A stretch of DNA of 20,266 bases from a virus. The notes beneath the pieces were generated by a model. That model saw only the letters and a program-made list of their open reading frames with translations. It did not search any database and was not told where the DNA came from. The stretch covers positions 1-20,266 of the IMG/VR virus record IMGVR_UViG_3300048822_000001; one strand, written 5' to 3'. The translations under genes and the position numbers were made by a program. The stretch's first letter is position 1; the number at the start of each line of letters is the position of its first letter. Of the stretch, positions 1 to 7,420 are shown piece by piece.

Positions 1-738
1 ATACATCCTATTCCATTCGATAATCGCGTGGTTCCAATTGATCCATATCTCCTTGGGGTACTCTTGGGCGATGGGGGTATGACCTCCGATACCGTCAGGC
101 TATCATGTGCCGATCCTGAGATTATCGAGGGCTTACGTTCTGTCCTTCCTGCTGACCACAAGATTATCAAGTGCAAAGGTGAAAATTGTGATTGGTCGAT
201 CACATCCGGAAAAGCTGCAAGTCGGGTCAAGAATGAAAATAGGCACATCCGACAAATGGTTCGCGCCCTCGGGGTGGACGGCTATTCTTTTAATAAGTTC
301 ATCCCCGATATATACAAAATTAATAGCATCGAGGTACGCCGTGCCGTTCTTCAAGGCTTGCTCGATACTGATGGGTTCGTGGATAAGCACGGGCAACCGG
401 GGATTGAGCAGACATCTGAGCGCTTGGCGACAGATATTACATGGCTAGTGCGCTCGCTGGGTGGGACTGTCCTTACGAGAAAGCGTAATAATAATGGATA
501 CCGTAAAAATGGGAAATACATCCCGTGTCGCGCCGTATATCGTCAGGTCATTAGGTTCAGCGACGCTCAATGGTGCTTTCGGCTCACCCGCAAACGCCTA
601 AAGGTGCGAGACAAAATAAAGCCCGGTCATCGTATGTTCAGGGAAATCACATTCTCCCGCATGGCACAAGCTCAGTGTATCGAGATCGACCATCCCTCGC
701 ATCTTTACCTTACCGATGACTTTATCCCTACCCACAAC
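1..738 (+). mobile_element. Intein (C-terminal part) with LAGLIDADG homing endonuclease
   Basis: This is an in-frame protein-splicing element inside the terminase gene. Two LAGLIDADG-type motifs are visible: LLGVLLGDGG at about 49-78 (intein block C) and LQGLLDTDGF at about 349-378 (block E), separated by some 90 residues as in two-motif DOD endonucleases. The end carries block F (CIEIDHPSHLYL, about 676-711) and block G ending Thr-His-Asn at 730-738, with the penultimate His and terminal Asn needed for Asn cyclisation. The next residue, Thr at 739, would be the +1 nucleophile. The N-terminal splicing blocks A and B lie before base 1. Composition is somewhat AT-richer than the extein, consistent with separate origin. 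All visible splicing residues are intact, so the element looks active, but the N-terminal half cannot be checked. Confidence 0.92.
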
Positions 739-1815
739 ACCGTCGGCGGCATGACGTGGCTCGTCGAGATGGGGCTGCGTGGGAGGCCGGGTGAAAACCG
801 CTGGTGGGTAGCACCAGTCGTCCCCCAAGCCGAAATTGCTTACAACCGCATAAAGCGTGGGCTGCCCGGTAATCTGATCCGGTGCTGGGAGACCGACCGT
901 CTTATCGAACTCCCAAATAAATCCCTGCTGCAGTTCAAGTCCGGGGAAAAGCCTGACAACCTGTACGGAGAGGACGTGTGGGCCTGTGTTATCGACGAAA
1001 TGACCCGCATGCGCGAGGAAGCCTTCGTCGCCGTGCGCTCTACCCTCACGGCCACTCGTGGGCAGTTGCGCATGATCGGCAACGTCAAGGGGAGGCAAAA
1101 CTTTGCTTATCGCTTGGCGCGTAAGGCCGAGGCGGGAGAGCCAGACTGGTATTACGACAAAATTACATGGAAAGACGCCGTAGCAGCCGGGATACTGCAG
1201 GAATCTGAAATAGACGACGCCCGCCGAACGCTACAGCCTCACGTATTCAAGGAACTTTACGAGGCAGAACCATCAGACGATGGTGGAAATCCTTTCGGGC
1301 TTCAATTTATAGCCCAGATCGTGGCCCCCCTTTCGAATCAGCCCCCCGTTGTCTGGGGGATCGACTTGGCCAAGTCTTTCGATTGGACGGTGGCGATCGC
1401 CCTTGACCGACAAGGACACACTTGTCGATTCGAACGATGGCAGGGGCCGTGGCCGGAAACCAAGACTAAGATTCATCGCATGGTCGGTGCTACAAAAGCG
1501 TACGTTGACGCCACCGGCGTGGGAGACCCCATAGTTGATGATCTGCAGCGCATGGGCGGTCGATCAACCTACGAAGGATTTAAGTTTACGTCGCAATCCA
1601 AACAGATGCTTATGGAAGGACTCGCAGCCGCGATACAGGGAAAGAAAATCACGATACCGGACGGAATCATTAAACAGGAACTTGAGACATTCGAATATAA
1701 ATACACACCGACGGGAGTCCGTTATACTGCGCCCGTCGGTCTCCATGATGACTGTGTTTGCGCTTTGGCTCTCGCGGTGTATCATAACAACCCGCGCAAC
1801 TCGTTGTTCTCATAA
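1..1815 (+). CDS. Terminase large subunit (3' part), interrupted by an intein
   Basis: TerL is the ATP-driven motor and nuclease that packages phage DNA through the portal. The frame is open from base 1 without a stop, so the gene starts upstream; the GTG at 28 is an internal valine, not a start. Codons 1-738 are intein (separate entry) and 739-1815 are the C-extein (358 residues). Extein landmarks: a Walker B-like ACVIDE with Asp-Glu at 994-999; a coupling motif IGNVKG near 1075-1092; and an RNase H-type nuclease with three acidic sites, GIDLAK (Asp at 1363), YVDATG (Asp at 1507) and GLHDDC (Asp-Asp at 1747-1752). Walker A lies upstream of the intein: the extein resumes with Thr-Val-Gly-Gly, consistent with insertion after Gly-Lys of a GK-T P-loop. 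The portal follows after 8 bases, the usual order. Family identification is firm; the small subunit and N-extein are not visible. Confidence 0.93.
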   Translation: MHPIPFDNRVVPIDPYLLGVLLGDGGMTSDTVRLSCADPEIIEGLRSVLPADHKIIKCKGENCDWSITSGKAASRVKNENRHIRQMVRALGVDGYSFNKFIPDIYKINSIEVRRAVLQGLLDTDGFVDKHGQPGIEQTSERLATDITWLVRSLGGTVLTRKRNNNGYRKNGKYIPCRAVYRQVIRFSDAQWCFRLTRKRLKVRDKIKPGHRMFREITFSRMAQAQCIEIDHPSHLYLTDDFIPTHNTVGGMTWLVEMGLRGRPGENRWWVAPVVPQAEIAYNRIKRGLPGNLIRCWETDRLIELPNKSLLQFKSGEKPDNLYGEDVWACVIDEMTRMREEAFVAVRSTLTATRGQLRMIGNVKGRQNFAYRLARKAEAGEPDWYYDKITWKDAVAAGILQESEIDDARRTLQPHVFKELYEAEPSDDGGNPFGLQFIAQIVAPLSNQPPVVWGIDLAKSFDWTVAIALDRQGHTCRFERWQGPWPETKTKIHRMVGATKAYVDATGVGDPIVDDLQRMGGRSTYEGFKFTSQSKQMLMEGLAAAIQGKKITIPDGIIKQELETFEYKYTPTGVRYTAPVGLHDDCVCALALAVYHNNPRNSLFS

Positions 1816-1823
1816 GGTACGCG

Positions 1824-3443
1824 ATGGCTTTCTTCGACATATTCCGCAAGAACAAGAAGTCCGCGAGGGAGACGGCAATCGTGCCTATCGGCGGGAGGTC
1901 GACGCTTTTCTCTACCGATATCGACACCCCCGGGATTGAGGACTGGCCCGATATTCTCGCGCGCAGCTTTCAGGTACTCCCGGACGCTTTCAAGCGAGTA
2001 GACTCCTCCGGCCACGAGACGGACAAGATAACCGTCTCCTCTGCAGCCCCGAACGGCGCGCGCTTTACGCATGCGATGGACGCCCCGAGCGAGGGCAATC
2101 CTCTCTCGATGAAGCCGATCCTCAACCCGATGAATTCTATCCCTCCCGCGCAGATCGCGTGGTACGCCACGCAGGGCTTTATCGGGTATCAGGTCTGCGC
2201 GATACTTAACCAGCACTGGCTGATCGATAAGATTTGCACCAAGCCCTGCCGCGACGCCATGCGCCACGGGTACGAACTGGCCACCGACGACGACGAGGAG
2301 ATTGACGTTAAGGTCTTTTCGGAAATCCGTAAGCTGGATCGTAAATTCAAGATCAAGAAGGAGTGCGTCGAGTTTGCGCGCTTTAACCGCATATTCGGGC
2401 TACGCATCGCCCTCCCCGTGGTCGATTCCCCTGACCCGTTCTATTACCAGAAGCCTTTCGACATCAAGAACGTGAAGCCCGGCAGCTATAAAGGAATATC
2501 GCAGATCGACCCTTACTGGATCACTCCCGAACTTGATATTGACGCCGCGGCTAACCCAGCGTCGATCCATTTCTACGAGCCCACATGGTGGCGCGTAAAC
2601 GGTATTCGTATCCACCGCACCCACCTCGTTATCATCAAAAACGGTGTGCCAGCCGACGTTCTTAAGCCGACGTACTATTTTGGCGGTATCCCCGTCCCGC
2701 AAAAGATCGCGGAGAGGGTCTATGCCGCGGAACGCACCGCCAACGAGGGGCCGCAGCTTGCCCTAACCAAGCGCACGACGTGGATGAAGGTGGACATCTC
2801 GCAGGCCCTTGCGAATCTTCAGACCTTCCTCCAAAAGATAAGTTTCTTCTCGAATATGCGGGATAACTACGGCGTCAAGATAGGTGGACTCGACGACGAA
2901 ATGCAGCAGTTCGACACGAACCTCACCGACTTCGACGAAATGACCATGACGCAGTACAAGATCGCCTGCGCTGCAGGAGACTGCGACGCCGCGACGATTA
3001 TGGGAGACAGTCCGAAAGGTGGTCTCGGCAGCGAGGGCCAGTTCAACACCGACGCCTATAACGAATTCAAGGAATCCATACAGAGCGACTTCATGGAACC
3101 CCTGCTCGAACGCCACCACGAGTTGCTTATGGTGTCCGAAGTCGCCCCCATGTTTGGAAGCGAAATCCCTACCGGGTGGAAGCCCGTCATCAAGTGGAAC
3201 TCGGTCGACACCCCGAGCGCCAAAGAGCAGGCCGATATCAAAGAGATCGAATCGCGCATCGGGAATAACCTTGTCAACTCCGGCGCCATAGATGGCGTCG
3301 ACGAGCGCAATCGCTTAATGGCTGATAAAAAATCGGGCTACAACGGCCTCGCGGATCGGGAGCCGGAAGAGGAAGACCTCTCCGAAGAGCAGGACGTGAC
3401 CGGGGATATTAAATCGGACAAATCGGAGAGCGGCGAAAAATAG
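1824..3443 (+). CDS. Portal protein (DUF1073-type)
   Basis: Portal proteins form the dodecameric ring at one capsid vertex through which terminase drives DNA and on which the neck assembles. The 539-residue product has the usual portal length, directly follows terminase and precedes the gpF-like gene. Resemblance to the DUF1073 portal family is seen in the aromatic-rich middle (DPYWITPELD and the following FYEPTWWRVNG region) and in the late segment GDSPKGGLGSEGQFNTDAYN near residues 393-412, followed by an amphipathic helical stretch. The C-terminal 40 residues are very acidic and polar (EPEEEDLSEEQD), probably a disordered tail. The ATG at 1824 has AAGG six bases upstream. Some DUF1073 proteins are labelled anti-CBASS Acb1 in databases because of fused domains; I see no phosphodiesterase-like H-T/S pair here and call it a plain portal. 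Confidence 0.85.
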   Translation: MAFFDIFRKNKKSARETAIVPIGGRSTLFSTDIDTPGIEDWPDILARSFQVLPDAFKRVDSSGHETDKITVSSAAPNGARFTHAMDAPSEGNPLSMKPILNPMNSIPPAQIAWYATQGFIGYQVCAILNQHWLIDKICTKPCRDAMRHGYELATDDDEEIDVKVFSEIRKLDRKFKIKKECVEFARFNRIFGLRIALPVVDSPDPFYYQKPFDIKNVKPGSYKGISQIDPYWITPELDIDAAANPASIHFYEPTWWRVNGIRIHRTHLVIIKNGVPADVLKPTYYFGGIPVPQKIAERVYAAERTANEGPQLALTKRTTWMKVDISQALANLQTFLQKISFFSNMRDNYGVKIGGLDDEMQQFDTNLTDFDEMTMTQYKIACAAGDCDAATIMGDSPKGGLGSEGQFNTDAYNEFKESIQSDFMEPLLERHHELLMVSEVAPMFGSEIPTGWKPVIKWNSVDTPSAKEQADIKEIESRIGNNLVNSGAIDGVDERNRLMADKKSGYNGLADREPEEEDLSEEQDVTGDIKSDKSESGEK

Positions 3444-3457
3444 GAACAGGGTTCGCG

Positions 3458-3775
3458 GTGGGTCTTATAAGCCAGTTTTTGCGAAAGTCAGAGGGCGGTT
3501 ATTTCCATTACTGCCCCGCATGCCGCGAAATGCACGACATCCACACCGACTGGCAAAACCCTCAAGGATGTAGATGGGAGTGGGACGGTAATATCATCGC
3601 CCCCACGTTTTCCCCTCATATTGTGATAGAGCGGTCCGTGCAAAAGCGTCTCGTTTCACGCTGCCATTACACGCTAATCCGGGGGCAGCTTTCCTATCAG
3701 TCCGATTGCACCCACACCCTCAAAGACGTTACTATGCGCCTCCCGGCAATACCGGATTACTTGAGGGATAGATGA
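3458..3775 (+). CDS. DUF6527-like small zinc-ribbon-type protein
   Basis: The product is a 105-residue protein of unknown function. It carries a Cys-Pro-Ala-Cys knuckle (HYCPACREMHDIH, about residues 17-29), a core WEWDGNIIAPTFSPHI, a second cysteine and histidine in RCHYTLIRG, and a closing SDCTHTLKDVTMRLP. That order (CPxC, GDxxxPTFSP, RCHxxxxxG, SDCTH) matches what I recall of the DUF6527 family, common in phage and bacterial genomes and without established function. The paired Cys/His residues suggest metal binding, which is inference. The start is GTG at 3458, 14 bases after the portal stop, with an AGGAACAGG stretch upstream; its stop overlaps the ATG of the gpF-like gene (ATGA), implying translational coupling. 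Its place between portal and minor head genes suggests co-expression with head assembly, not necessarily a virion role. Confidence 0.7.
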   Translation: MGLISQFLRKSEGGYFHYCPACREMHDIHTDWQNPQGCRWEWDGNIIAPTFSPHIVIERSVQKRLVSRCHYTLIRGQLSYQSDCTHTLKDVTMRLPAIPDYLRDR

Positions 3776-4614
3776 ACAAAAAGAAACAAGCGTGGGCAAA
3801 TCAGCGCAAGCCGGAATATCTTCGGGGCAAAGCCTTAAACCCGAATGCCGCTATTGAGGCGCGATATCACGCAGCCCTGTCTTTGCTGATAACCCGCATG
3901 TGCCGGCAGACTGAAAAAGAGATCAGGGCGCTATTCGCCGAGCCTCACGCGAAAGAGTATTTTGCGCAGGATGAGACAATATCGGCGCAGGCCAAATTCG
4001 TGATGAAGGCGTTACGCGCGCGCACGAGCCAGATATTCAACATTGCGGCAAAGCCTATCGCCGAAAAGATGACCCACGCCGAGTCGAAGTCCAGCGCGCT
4101 ATCGCTTAAGACAAGCCTCGAGGCACTCTCGGAAGGTCTTTCGCTCAAGACCGACTTTATAACCGGCGACCTCAAGGAAGTGCTGGCGGCCACGATTACG
4201 GAGAACGTGGGGCTTATTAAATCGATCCCCGAGCAATACTTCACGCAGATCGAGGGGGCCGTAATGCGGTCTATTACCACGGGCAACGGCCTGCAAGACC
4301 TAGTGCCGTTCATTAAGAAATACGAGGGGATTACGCTCCGGCGCGCGCGGATCATAGCCAGAGATCAGACGCGTAAAGCATTCTCAAACCTTAACTTCGC
4401 GCGCATGGATAAGGTCGGGGTCAAACAATACGAGTGGCTCCATTCGTCAGGTGGACAAAAACCCCGTAAACTCCACCAGCGCATGAGCGGAAAAGTCTAC
4501 CGGATAGACAACCCTCCGGTAATAGATGATAAGACCGGCCAGCGTGGAAAGCCCGGCGACCTGATTAACTGCCGGTGCAGAGCCATCCCAATAGTCTCTT
4601 TTGCCGAGGCGTAA
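3772..4614 (+). CDS. Minor head / head morphogenesis protein (Mu gpF, SPP1 gp7 type)
   Basis: This 280-residue protein is expected inside or at the portal vertex, where Mu gpF and SPP1 gp7 homologues act in head assembly or DNA ejection. The N-terminal 180 residues are mostly helical and charged. The C-terminal part has the family signature: RRARIIARDQTRKAFSNLN, then ARMDKVGVKQYEWLHS, the PRKLHQRMSG stretch, a PPVIDDKTG loop, and the closing Pro-Gly-Asp-Leu-Ile-Asn-Cys-Arg-Cys-Arg with cysteines at residues 267 and 269. The conserved Arg-Asp, His and NCRC residues are all present. The ATG overlaps the preceding stop (ATGA), and the stop overlaps the next ATG (TAATG), so it is coupled on both sides. 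The family call is strong; the exact role differs between phages. Confidence 0.85.
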   Translation: MNKKKQAWANQRKPEYLRGKALNPNAAIEARYHAALSLLITRMCRQTEKEIRALFAEPHAKEYFAQDETISAQAKFVMKALRARTSQIFNIAAKPIAEKMTHAESKSSALSLKTSLEALSEGLSLKTDFITGDLKEVLAATITENVGLIKSIPEQYFTQIEGAVMRSITTGNGLQDLVPFIKKYEGITLRRARIIARDQTRKAFSNLNFARMDKVGVKQYEWLHSSGGQKPRKLHQRMSGKVYRIDNPPVIDDKTGQRGKPGDLINCRCRAIPIVSFAEA

Positions 4615-4973
4615 TGTCCGGGATCGACCTCCAGCCGCTTTTCAGTAAGGAAAGTTGCTTCTGGTGCGACGGACCAATGTTCGACCGCGAGACGATAGAG
4701 GCATATCCCGAACTCCATCAATTCCGGCGGCACATAAAAACGCGAGATCACCTCGTCCCTCTAAAAGACGGCGGCGCGGGCTTTACGGTGCCGTGTTGTT
4801 TTAACTGCAATCACGCGAAGGGTAGTCTCGACCCAATGGAGTTCCGCGATAAATACCGTCCCGATGTTCCGGTCGAGAAAGTGGTTCAAGCGTTGCTCGA
4901 CGCGAAGCTGGCACACGTTGCGGTCGCCCCGCGCAAAAAACGGGTGACGAAGCGTCGGCGCGTGGTAAGATAA
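4614..4973 (+). CDS. HNH endonuclease
   Basis: This is a 119-residue HNH-fold nuclease starting at the ATG that overlaps the upstream stop (TAATG). An earlier in-frame ATG at 4575 lies inside the preceding gene and is less likely. Visible motifs: zinc knuckle half CFWC (Cys15, Cys18), the catalytic first strand TRDHLVPL (Asp45-His46), and the second half CCFNCNHAKG (Cys62, Cys65, Asn66, Lys69-Gly70). The C-terminus is very basic (PRKKRVTKRRRVVR), fitting DNA binding. Phage HNH proteins of this size are either free-standing homing enzymes or packaging-associated nucleases acting with terminase. The position between two head genes fits both, and the base composition is like its neighbours, unlike the GIY-YIG gene further on. 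The HNH call is secure; the biological role is not. Confidence 0.88.
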   Translation: MSGIDLQPLFSKESCFWCDGPMFDRETIEAYPELHQFRRHIKTRDHLVPLKDGGAGFTVPCCFNCNHAKGSLDPMEFRDKYRPDVPVEKVVQALLDAKLAHVAVAPRKKRVTKRRRVVR

Positions 4974-5001
4974 TCATTCACTTACTCAAAAAGGAGACGC
5001 T

Positions 5002-5196
5002 ATGTCGAAAGCACCGAAAATCACCGACCCCGTAATCATCAAGGGCGTGTACGACCTTCTTGGTCTCACCGCGGCACCAGATCGCGCCCTCGTGAAAGTC
5101 GTGGTTATCCTTGAACCGGGAAAGCCCGTCCTCGTAACGGAAAATAGCCTACCGCTTATCGACATGCCAGACGACGCGGAAAAACAGCAGGGTTAA
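5002..5196 (+). CDS. Small hypothetical protein in head module
   Basis: This 64-residue product is not recognised. It starts at an ATG with a strong AAGGAG five bases upstream, so translation is likely. The sequence has a short helix-like start (ITDPVIIKGVYDLLGL), two beta-like stretches (ALVKVVVILE and KPVLVTE) and an acidic polar tail. There is no signal peptide, membrane segment or metal-binding pattern. It sits 28 bases after the HNH gene and 3 bases before the protease-scaffold gene, clearly within the operon. A role as a small capsid accessory protein is possible but is only an inference from position. Confidence 0.6.
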   Translation: MSKAPKITDPVIIKGVYDLLGLTAAPDRALVKVVVILEPGKPVLVTENSLPLIDMPDDAEKQQG

Positions 5197-5199
5197 ATC

Positions 5200-6393
5200 A
5201 TGGGAAAGACGAGCGGACACACGCTAGACCTATTCGGGATGGACTCCGCTCGTCACCTCGATGTGAATGGATGGCCAGAAATAAAGGATAACCCGATAAG
5301 CAAAGCCGGGGTTTTTCCCTATCTAGGTCGTCAGATCAGCCCGGACTTAGACCCCGATAAGACGTACATGGTCTTGCGTTCGGAGGAAGAACTCTCCGCG
5401 CCGGAAACAATCGAATCGCTCAAACTGCTTCCGTGGATCGATGAACACGTCATGCTTGGGCCGGTCGAATCGGGAATGACCCCGCCGGAGTATAAGGGCG
5501 TCGAAGGAGTAATCGGCGAGAACATTCATTTCGATAAAGCGAGCGGCAGGCTCCTCGCCAACATCAAAGTGTTTTCCGACAACATGGACGATCTGCTCGC
5601 TTCAGGAAAACGGGAACTCTCGCTCGGCTACCGTTGCAAATACAAAATTTCCTCTGGTGTTTGGAACGGACAGCAGTATGATGCGATTCAGACAGACATT
5701 CGGGGTAATCACCTCGCGCTCGTTAAAGAAGGGCGCATGGGGCCGGATGTAGCGGTTTTAGACCACCTAAGTTTCACCTTTGACGCGAAGGATATCATCA
5801 TGGCCGATAAAGAAGACGAAACCAAGAAAGCCCTCGACGCGATTGGCAAGATGGTTGCCGACGGCTTAAAGGCTATGGACGAAAAAATGGATGAGAAATT
5901 TGAAGCCCTCGACAAACGCGTGAAAGACGCGATGGAAGAGGAAGACCCCGACGCCGCGGGCGACAAGAAAGCCAAAGACGAAGCCGAGGAAAAGAAGGAA
6001 GAAGAGAAAAAGGCCGAAGACCGCAAGGCGATGGACGCCTCGATCAAGGCCGCTATGGACGCCGCTATCGCTCCTATTGCCCAAAAGATCGAAGCCATAT
6101 CGAAGATCGTCGAGACGCAGACCATCGCGCAGGACGCAAAAGTACACGGCGAACTGCTCGGGAAATTGTCCGCATTCGGTTACGCGGTCGATGGCGCGGA
6201 CGGTATGACGCTCTCCCAGTTGCGCGAGGCTGCTGTCGCCAAGATCGGCTTGCCTGCCGCGAAGGGCAACGAGCAGACCGCTTTGGACAGTTTCTTCTAC
6301 GGTCGCACTCCGGCGGTCGATGAAGTCGGGTTCGCCCTCGATTCGCGCACAAGCGCGAACGGCAGCAAAATCGACGAGTTGTTCAAGAACTAA
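5200..6393 (+). CDS. Prohead protease (DUF2213-like) fused to capsid scaffold
   Basis: This 397-residue protein combines a maturation protease (about residues 1-195) and a scaffold (about 200-397). The protease part matches the DUF2213 / assemblin-like group: His83 in WIDEHVMLG, Ser141 in [10 protein letters not shown] and His171 in [12 protein letters not shown] are a plausible Ser-His-His catalytic set, and the block from ELSLGY to GPDVAVLD is the best conserved stretch. The scaffold part is highly charged and coiled-coil prone (runs rich in K, E, A and D from residue 201 to about 285), ending in a C-terminal domain that finishes KIDELFKN and may contact the capsid protein. It lies just before the cement and capsid genes, as expected. 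The protease is expected to cleave the scaffold and itself during capsid maturation; an internal start for scaffold alone is listed separately. Confidence 0.82.
   Translation: MGKTSGHTLDLFGMDSARHLDVNGWPEIKDNPISKAGVFPYLGRQISPDLDPDKTYMVLRSEEELSAPETIESLKLLPWIDEHVMLGPVESGMTPPEYKGVEGVIGENIHFDKASGRLLANIKVFSDNMDDLLASGKRELSLGYRCKYKISSGVWNGQQYDAIQTDIRGNHLALVKEGRMGPDVAVLDHLSFTFDAKDIIMADKEDETKKALDAIGKMVADGLKAMDEKMDEKFEALDKRVKDAMEEEDPDAAGDKKAKDEAEEKKEEEKKAEDRKAMDASIKAAMDAAIAPIAQKIEAISKIVETQTIAQDAKVHGELLGKLSAFGYAVDGADGMTLSQLREAAVAKIGLPAAKGNEQTALDSFFYGRTPAVDEVGFALDSRTSANGSKIDELFKN
5800..6393 (+). CDS. Nested scaffold protein from an internal in-frame start
   Basis: At codon 201 of the protease-scaffold gene there is an ATG (5800) preceded by AAGGA at 5788-5792 with a 7-base spacer, a better ribosome site than that of the full-length gene. 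It falls at the junction between the protease fold and the charged, coiled-coil scaffold, so initiation here would yield a free 197-residue scaffold beginning [12 protein letters not shown]. The arrangement copies lambda C/Nu3, where a scaffold is translated from within the protease gene so that many scaffold copies accompany few proteases. The site and its position are seen in the sequence; use of the start is inferred. Confidence 0.65.
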   Translation: MADKEDETKKALDAIGKMVADGLKAMDEKMDEKFEALDKRVKDAMEEEDPDAAGDKKAKDEAEEKKEEEKKAEDRKAMDASIKAAMDAAIAPIAQKIEAISKIVETQTIAQDAKVHGELLGKLSAFGYAVDGADGMTLSQLREAAVAKIGLPAAKGNEQTALDSFFYGRTPAVDEVGFALDSRTSANGSKIDELFKN

Positions 6394-6419
6394 GAATCTA
6401 ACCACGAAAGGGTTTCAAA

Positions 6420-7394
6420 ATGGGTTTTCCTAATGTCGTAACCGTACAAAATGCCTTCGGTATTCCCGGGGAGTTGTACGATGATAGCCCCGAACGCTCG
6501 GCCCCATGGACGCTTAATTCAGCCTCGGCTTCCTATAACTTAATCGGCTCGACCGCGTTTACCGCGCTGACGGCTGACCCCGGCAATGCCTATTCTTCCG
6601 GCACAGCCAAAGCGGGCGGCACCGGCCAGTTCTGTGGAATCTTGACCGGGCCAAAACAGTACGCCACGCAAGGCCCCTCGACCGGACCGCTTGATCCGAG
6701 CCTCGTTTTACCGAACCAAGTCATCGGCCAGTTGACCACGATGGGTCATCTGATCGTTGTTCTGCCCGGGCCTGCGAATCTCGGCGACTCGGTGTGCTAC
6801 GACACGACCACTGGCGCTCTGGCGTCTTTTGCAAAGACGACCTCCTTTACCGCGACCCTAAACGCCACAACGGGCGTCCTCGCGGTCTCGGCTATCACGG
6901 CGGGCGCTATCGTCCCCGGGATGACCATCGCTACGGGTACTGGCGCTGCCGGTGTCGTGATTACCGGATACGACGGTAGCTACGGCGGCACGGGAAATTA
7001 CTACACAAATTACGCTGGAAACGGCGGCGGCAATATCTCGTCTACCGTTATGACAGCCGCGTCCTTGCCTCCTCCCGCCACGTCCTTTACGGCTAGCATC
7101 GCCACTACCGGCGTAATGACCGTTTCGGCTGTCGGGTCGGGCGAAATCCTGCCGGGGCAAGTCCTCGCGGGTACCAACGTCCCGGCGAATACCGTCGTGC
7201 AGCCCTACGGAACGGGTGGCACCAGCGGCGAAGGTAATACCGGCACCTATCAGGTCACGCCCGCCCCGGCTGTGGCGGTAACGTCTACAACGGTTACGGC
7301 GGACGCTCAAACCGCTATCCCCCGCGCGGAAGTTATTCTCTTCCAGCCCGCAGGGAACGGCGGTCTCGCGGTAATCTCGCTGACCAACGCTTAA
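6420..7394 (+). CDS. Capsid cement/decoration-type protein with two inserted beta domains
   Basis: This 324-residue protein directly precedes the major capsid gene. Its N-terminal part (MGFPNVVTVQNAFGIPGELY, the following segment containing NAYSSGTAKAGGTG, and QVIGQLTTMGHLIVVLPGPANLGDSVCYDTTTGAL) and its end (AIPRAEVILFQPAGNGGLAVISLT) resemble structural cement proteins that sit on capsid surfaces upstream of the capsid gene in similar phages. Between residues 141 and 294 two copies of a Gly/Thr-rich beta domain are inserted (separate entries), enlarging a protein that would otherwise have about 165 residues. AAGGG lies seven bases before the ATG. The inserted domains probably project from the virion surface, which is inference. 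The cement assignment rests on position and core similarity. Confidence 0.7.
   Translation: MGFPNVVTVQNAFGIPGELYDDSPERSAPWTLNSASASYNLIGSTAFTALTADPGNAYSSGTAKAGGTGQFCGILTGPKQYATQGPSTGPLDPSLVLPNQVIGQLTTMGHLIVVLPGPANLGDSVCYDTTTGALASFAKTTSFTATLNATTGVLAVSAITAGAIVPGMTIATGTGAAGVVITGYDGSYGGTGNYYTNYAGNGGGNISSTVMTAASLPPPATSFTASIATTGVMTVSAVGSGEILPGQVLAGTNVPANTVVQPYGTGGTSGEGNTGTYQVTPAPAVAVTSTTVTADAQTAIPRAEVILFQPAGNGGLAVISLTNA
6840..7058 (+). repeat. Inserted virion beta domain, copy 1
   Basis: Coding repeat of 73 residues in the cement-like protein. It starts TSFTATLNATTGVLAVSAIT, continues with GMTIATGTG and a Gly/Tyr-rich loop (YDGSYGGTGNYYT) and ends STVMTA. It shares the pattern S-F-T-A-x-(I/L) ... 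(L/M)-x-V-S-x-(V/I) ... G ... GTG ... G-x-Y ... MT-A/S with copies at 7080-7301 and 10771-10974. The loop is longer and more Gly-rich than in the other copies. Confidence 0.8.
7080..7301 (+). repeat. Inserted virion beta domain, copy 2
   Basis: Coding repeat of 74 residues, separated from copy 1 by a seven-residue linker with three prolines (ASLPPPA). It starts TSFTASIATTGVMTVSAVGS, continues GQVLAGTNVPANTVVQPYG and TGTYQVTPAPAVAVTSTTV, ending TA. It is closer to the copy in the neck protein (10771-10974) in its second half than copy 1 is. The copies are diverged at DNA level, so this is not a recent tandem duplication. Confidence 0.8.
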
Positions 7395-7420
7395 TAAAAC
7401 CAAGAGGGAGTTAAATCGTC

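Noticed and set aside
1824-3443. Anti-CBASS Acb1 function for the portal gene
   Set aside because: Database names link DUF1073 portals to Acb1, but no Acb1-type His/Thr phosphodiesterase motifs are visible and the length fits a portal alone.
4944-4974. Possible promoter before the small gene at 5002 (GTGACG ... TAAGAT/GATAAT)
   Set aside because: Matches are weak at both boxes, the spacing is poor (16 or 19 bases depending on the box chosen), and most of it lies within the HNH coding region. The downstream ribosome site explains expression within the operon.
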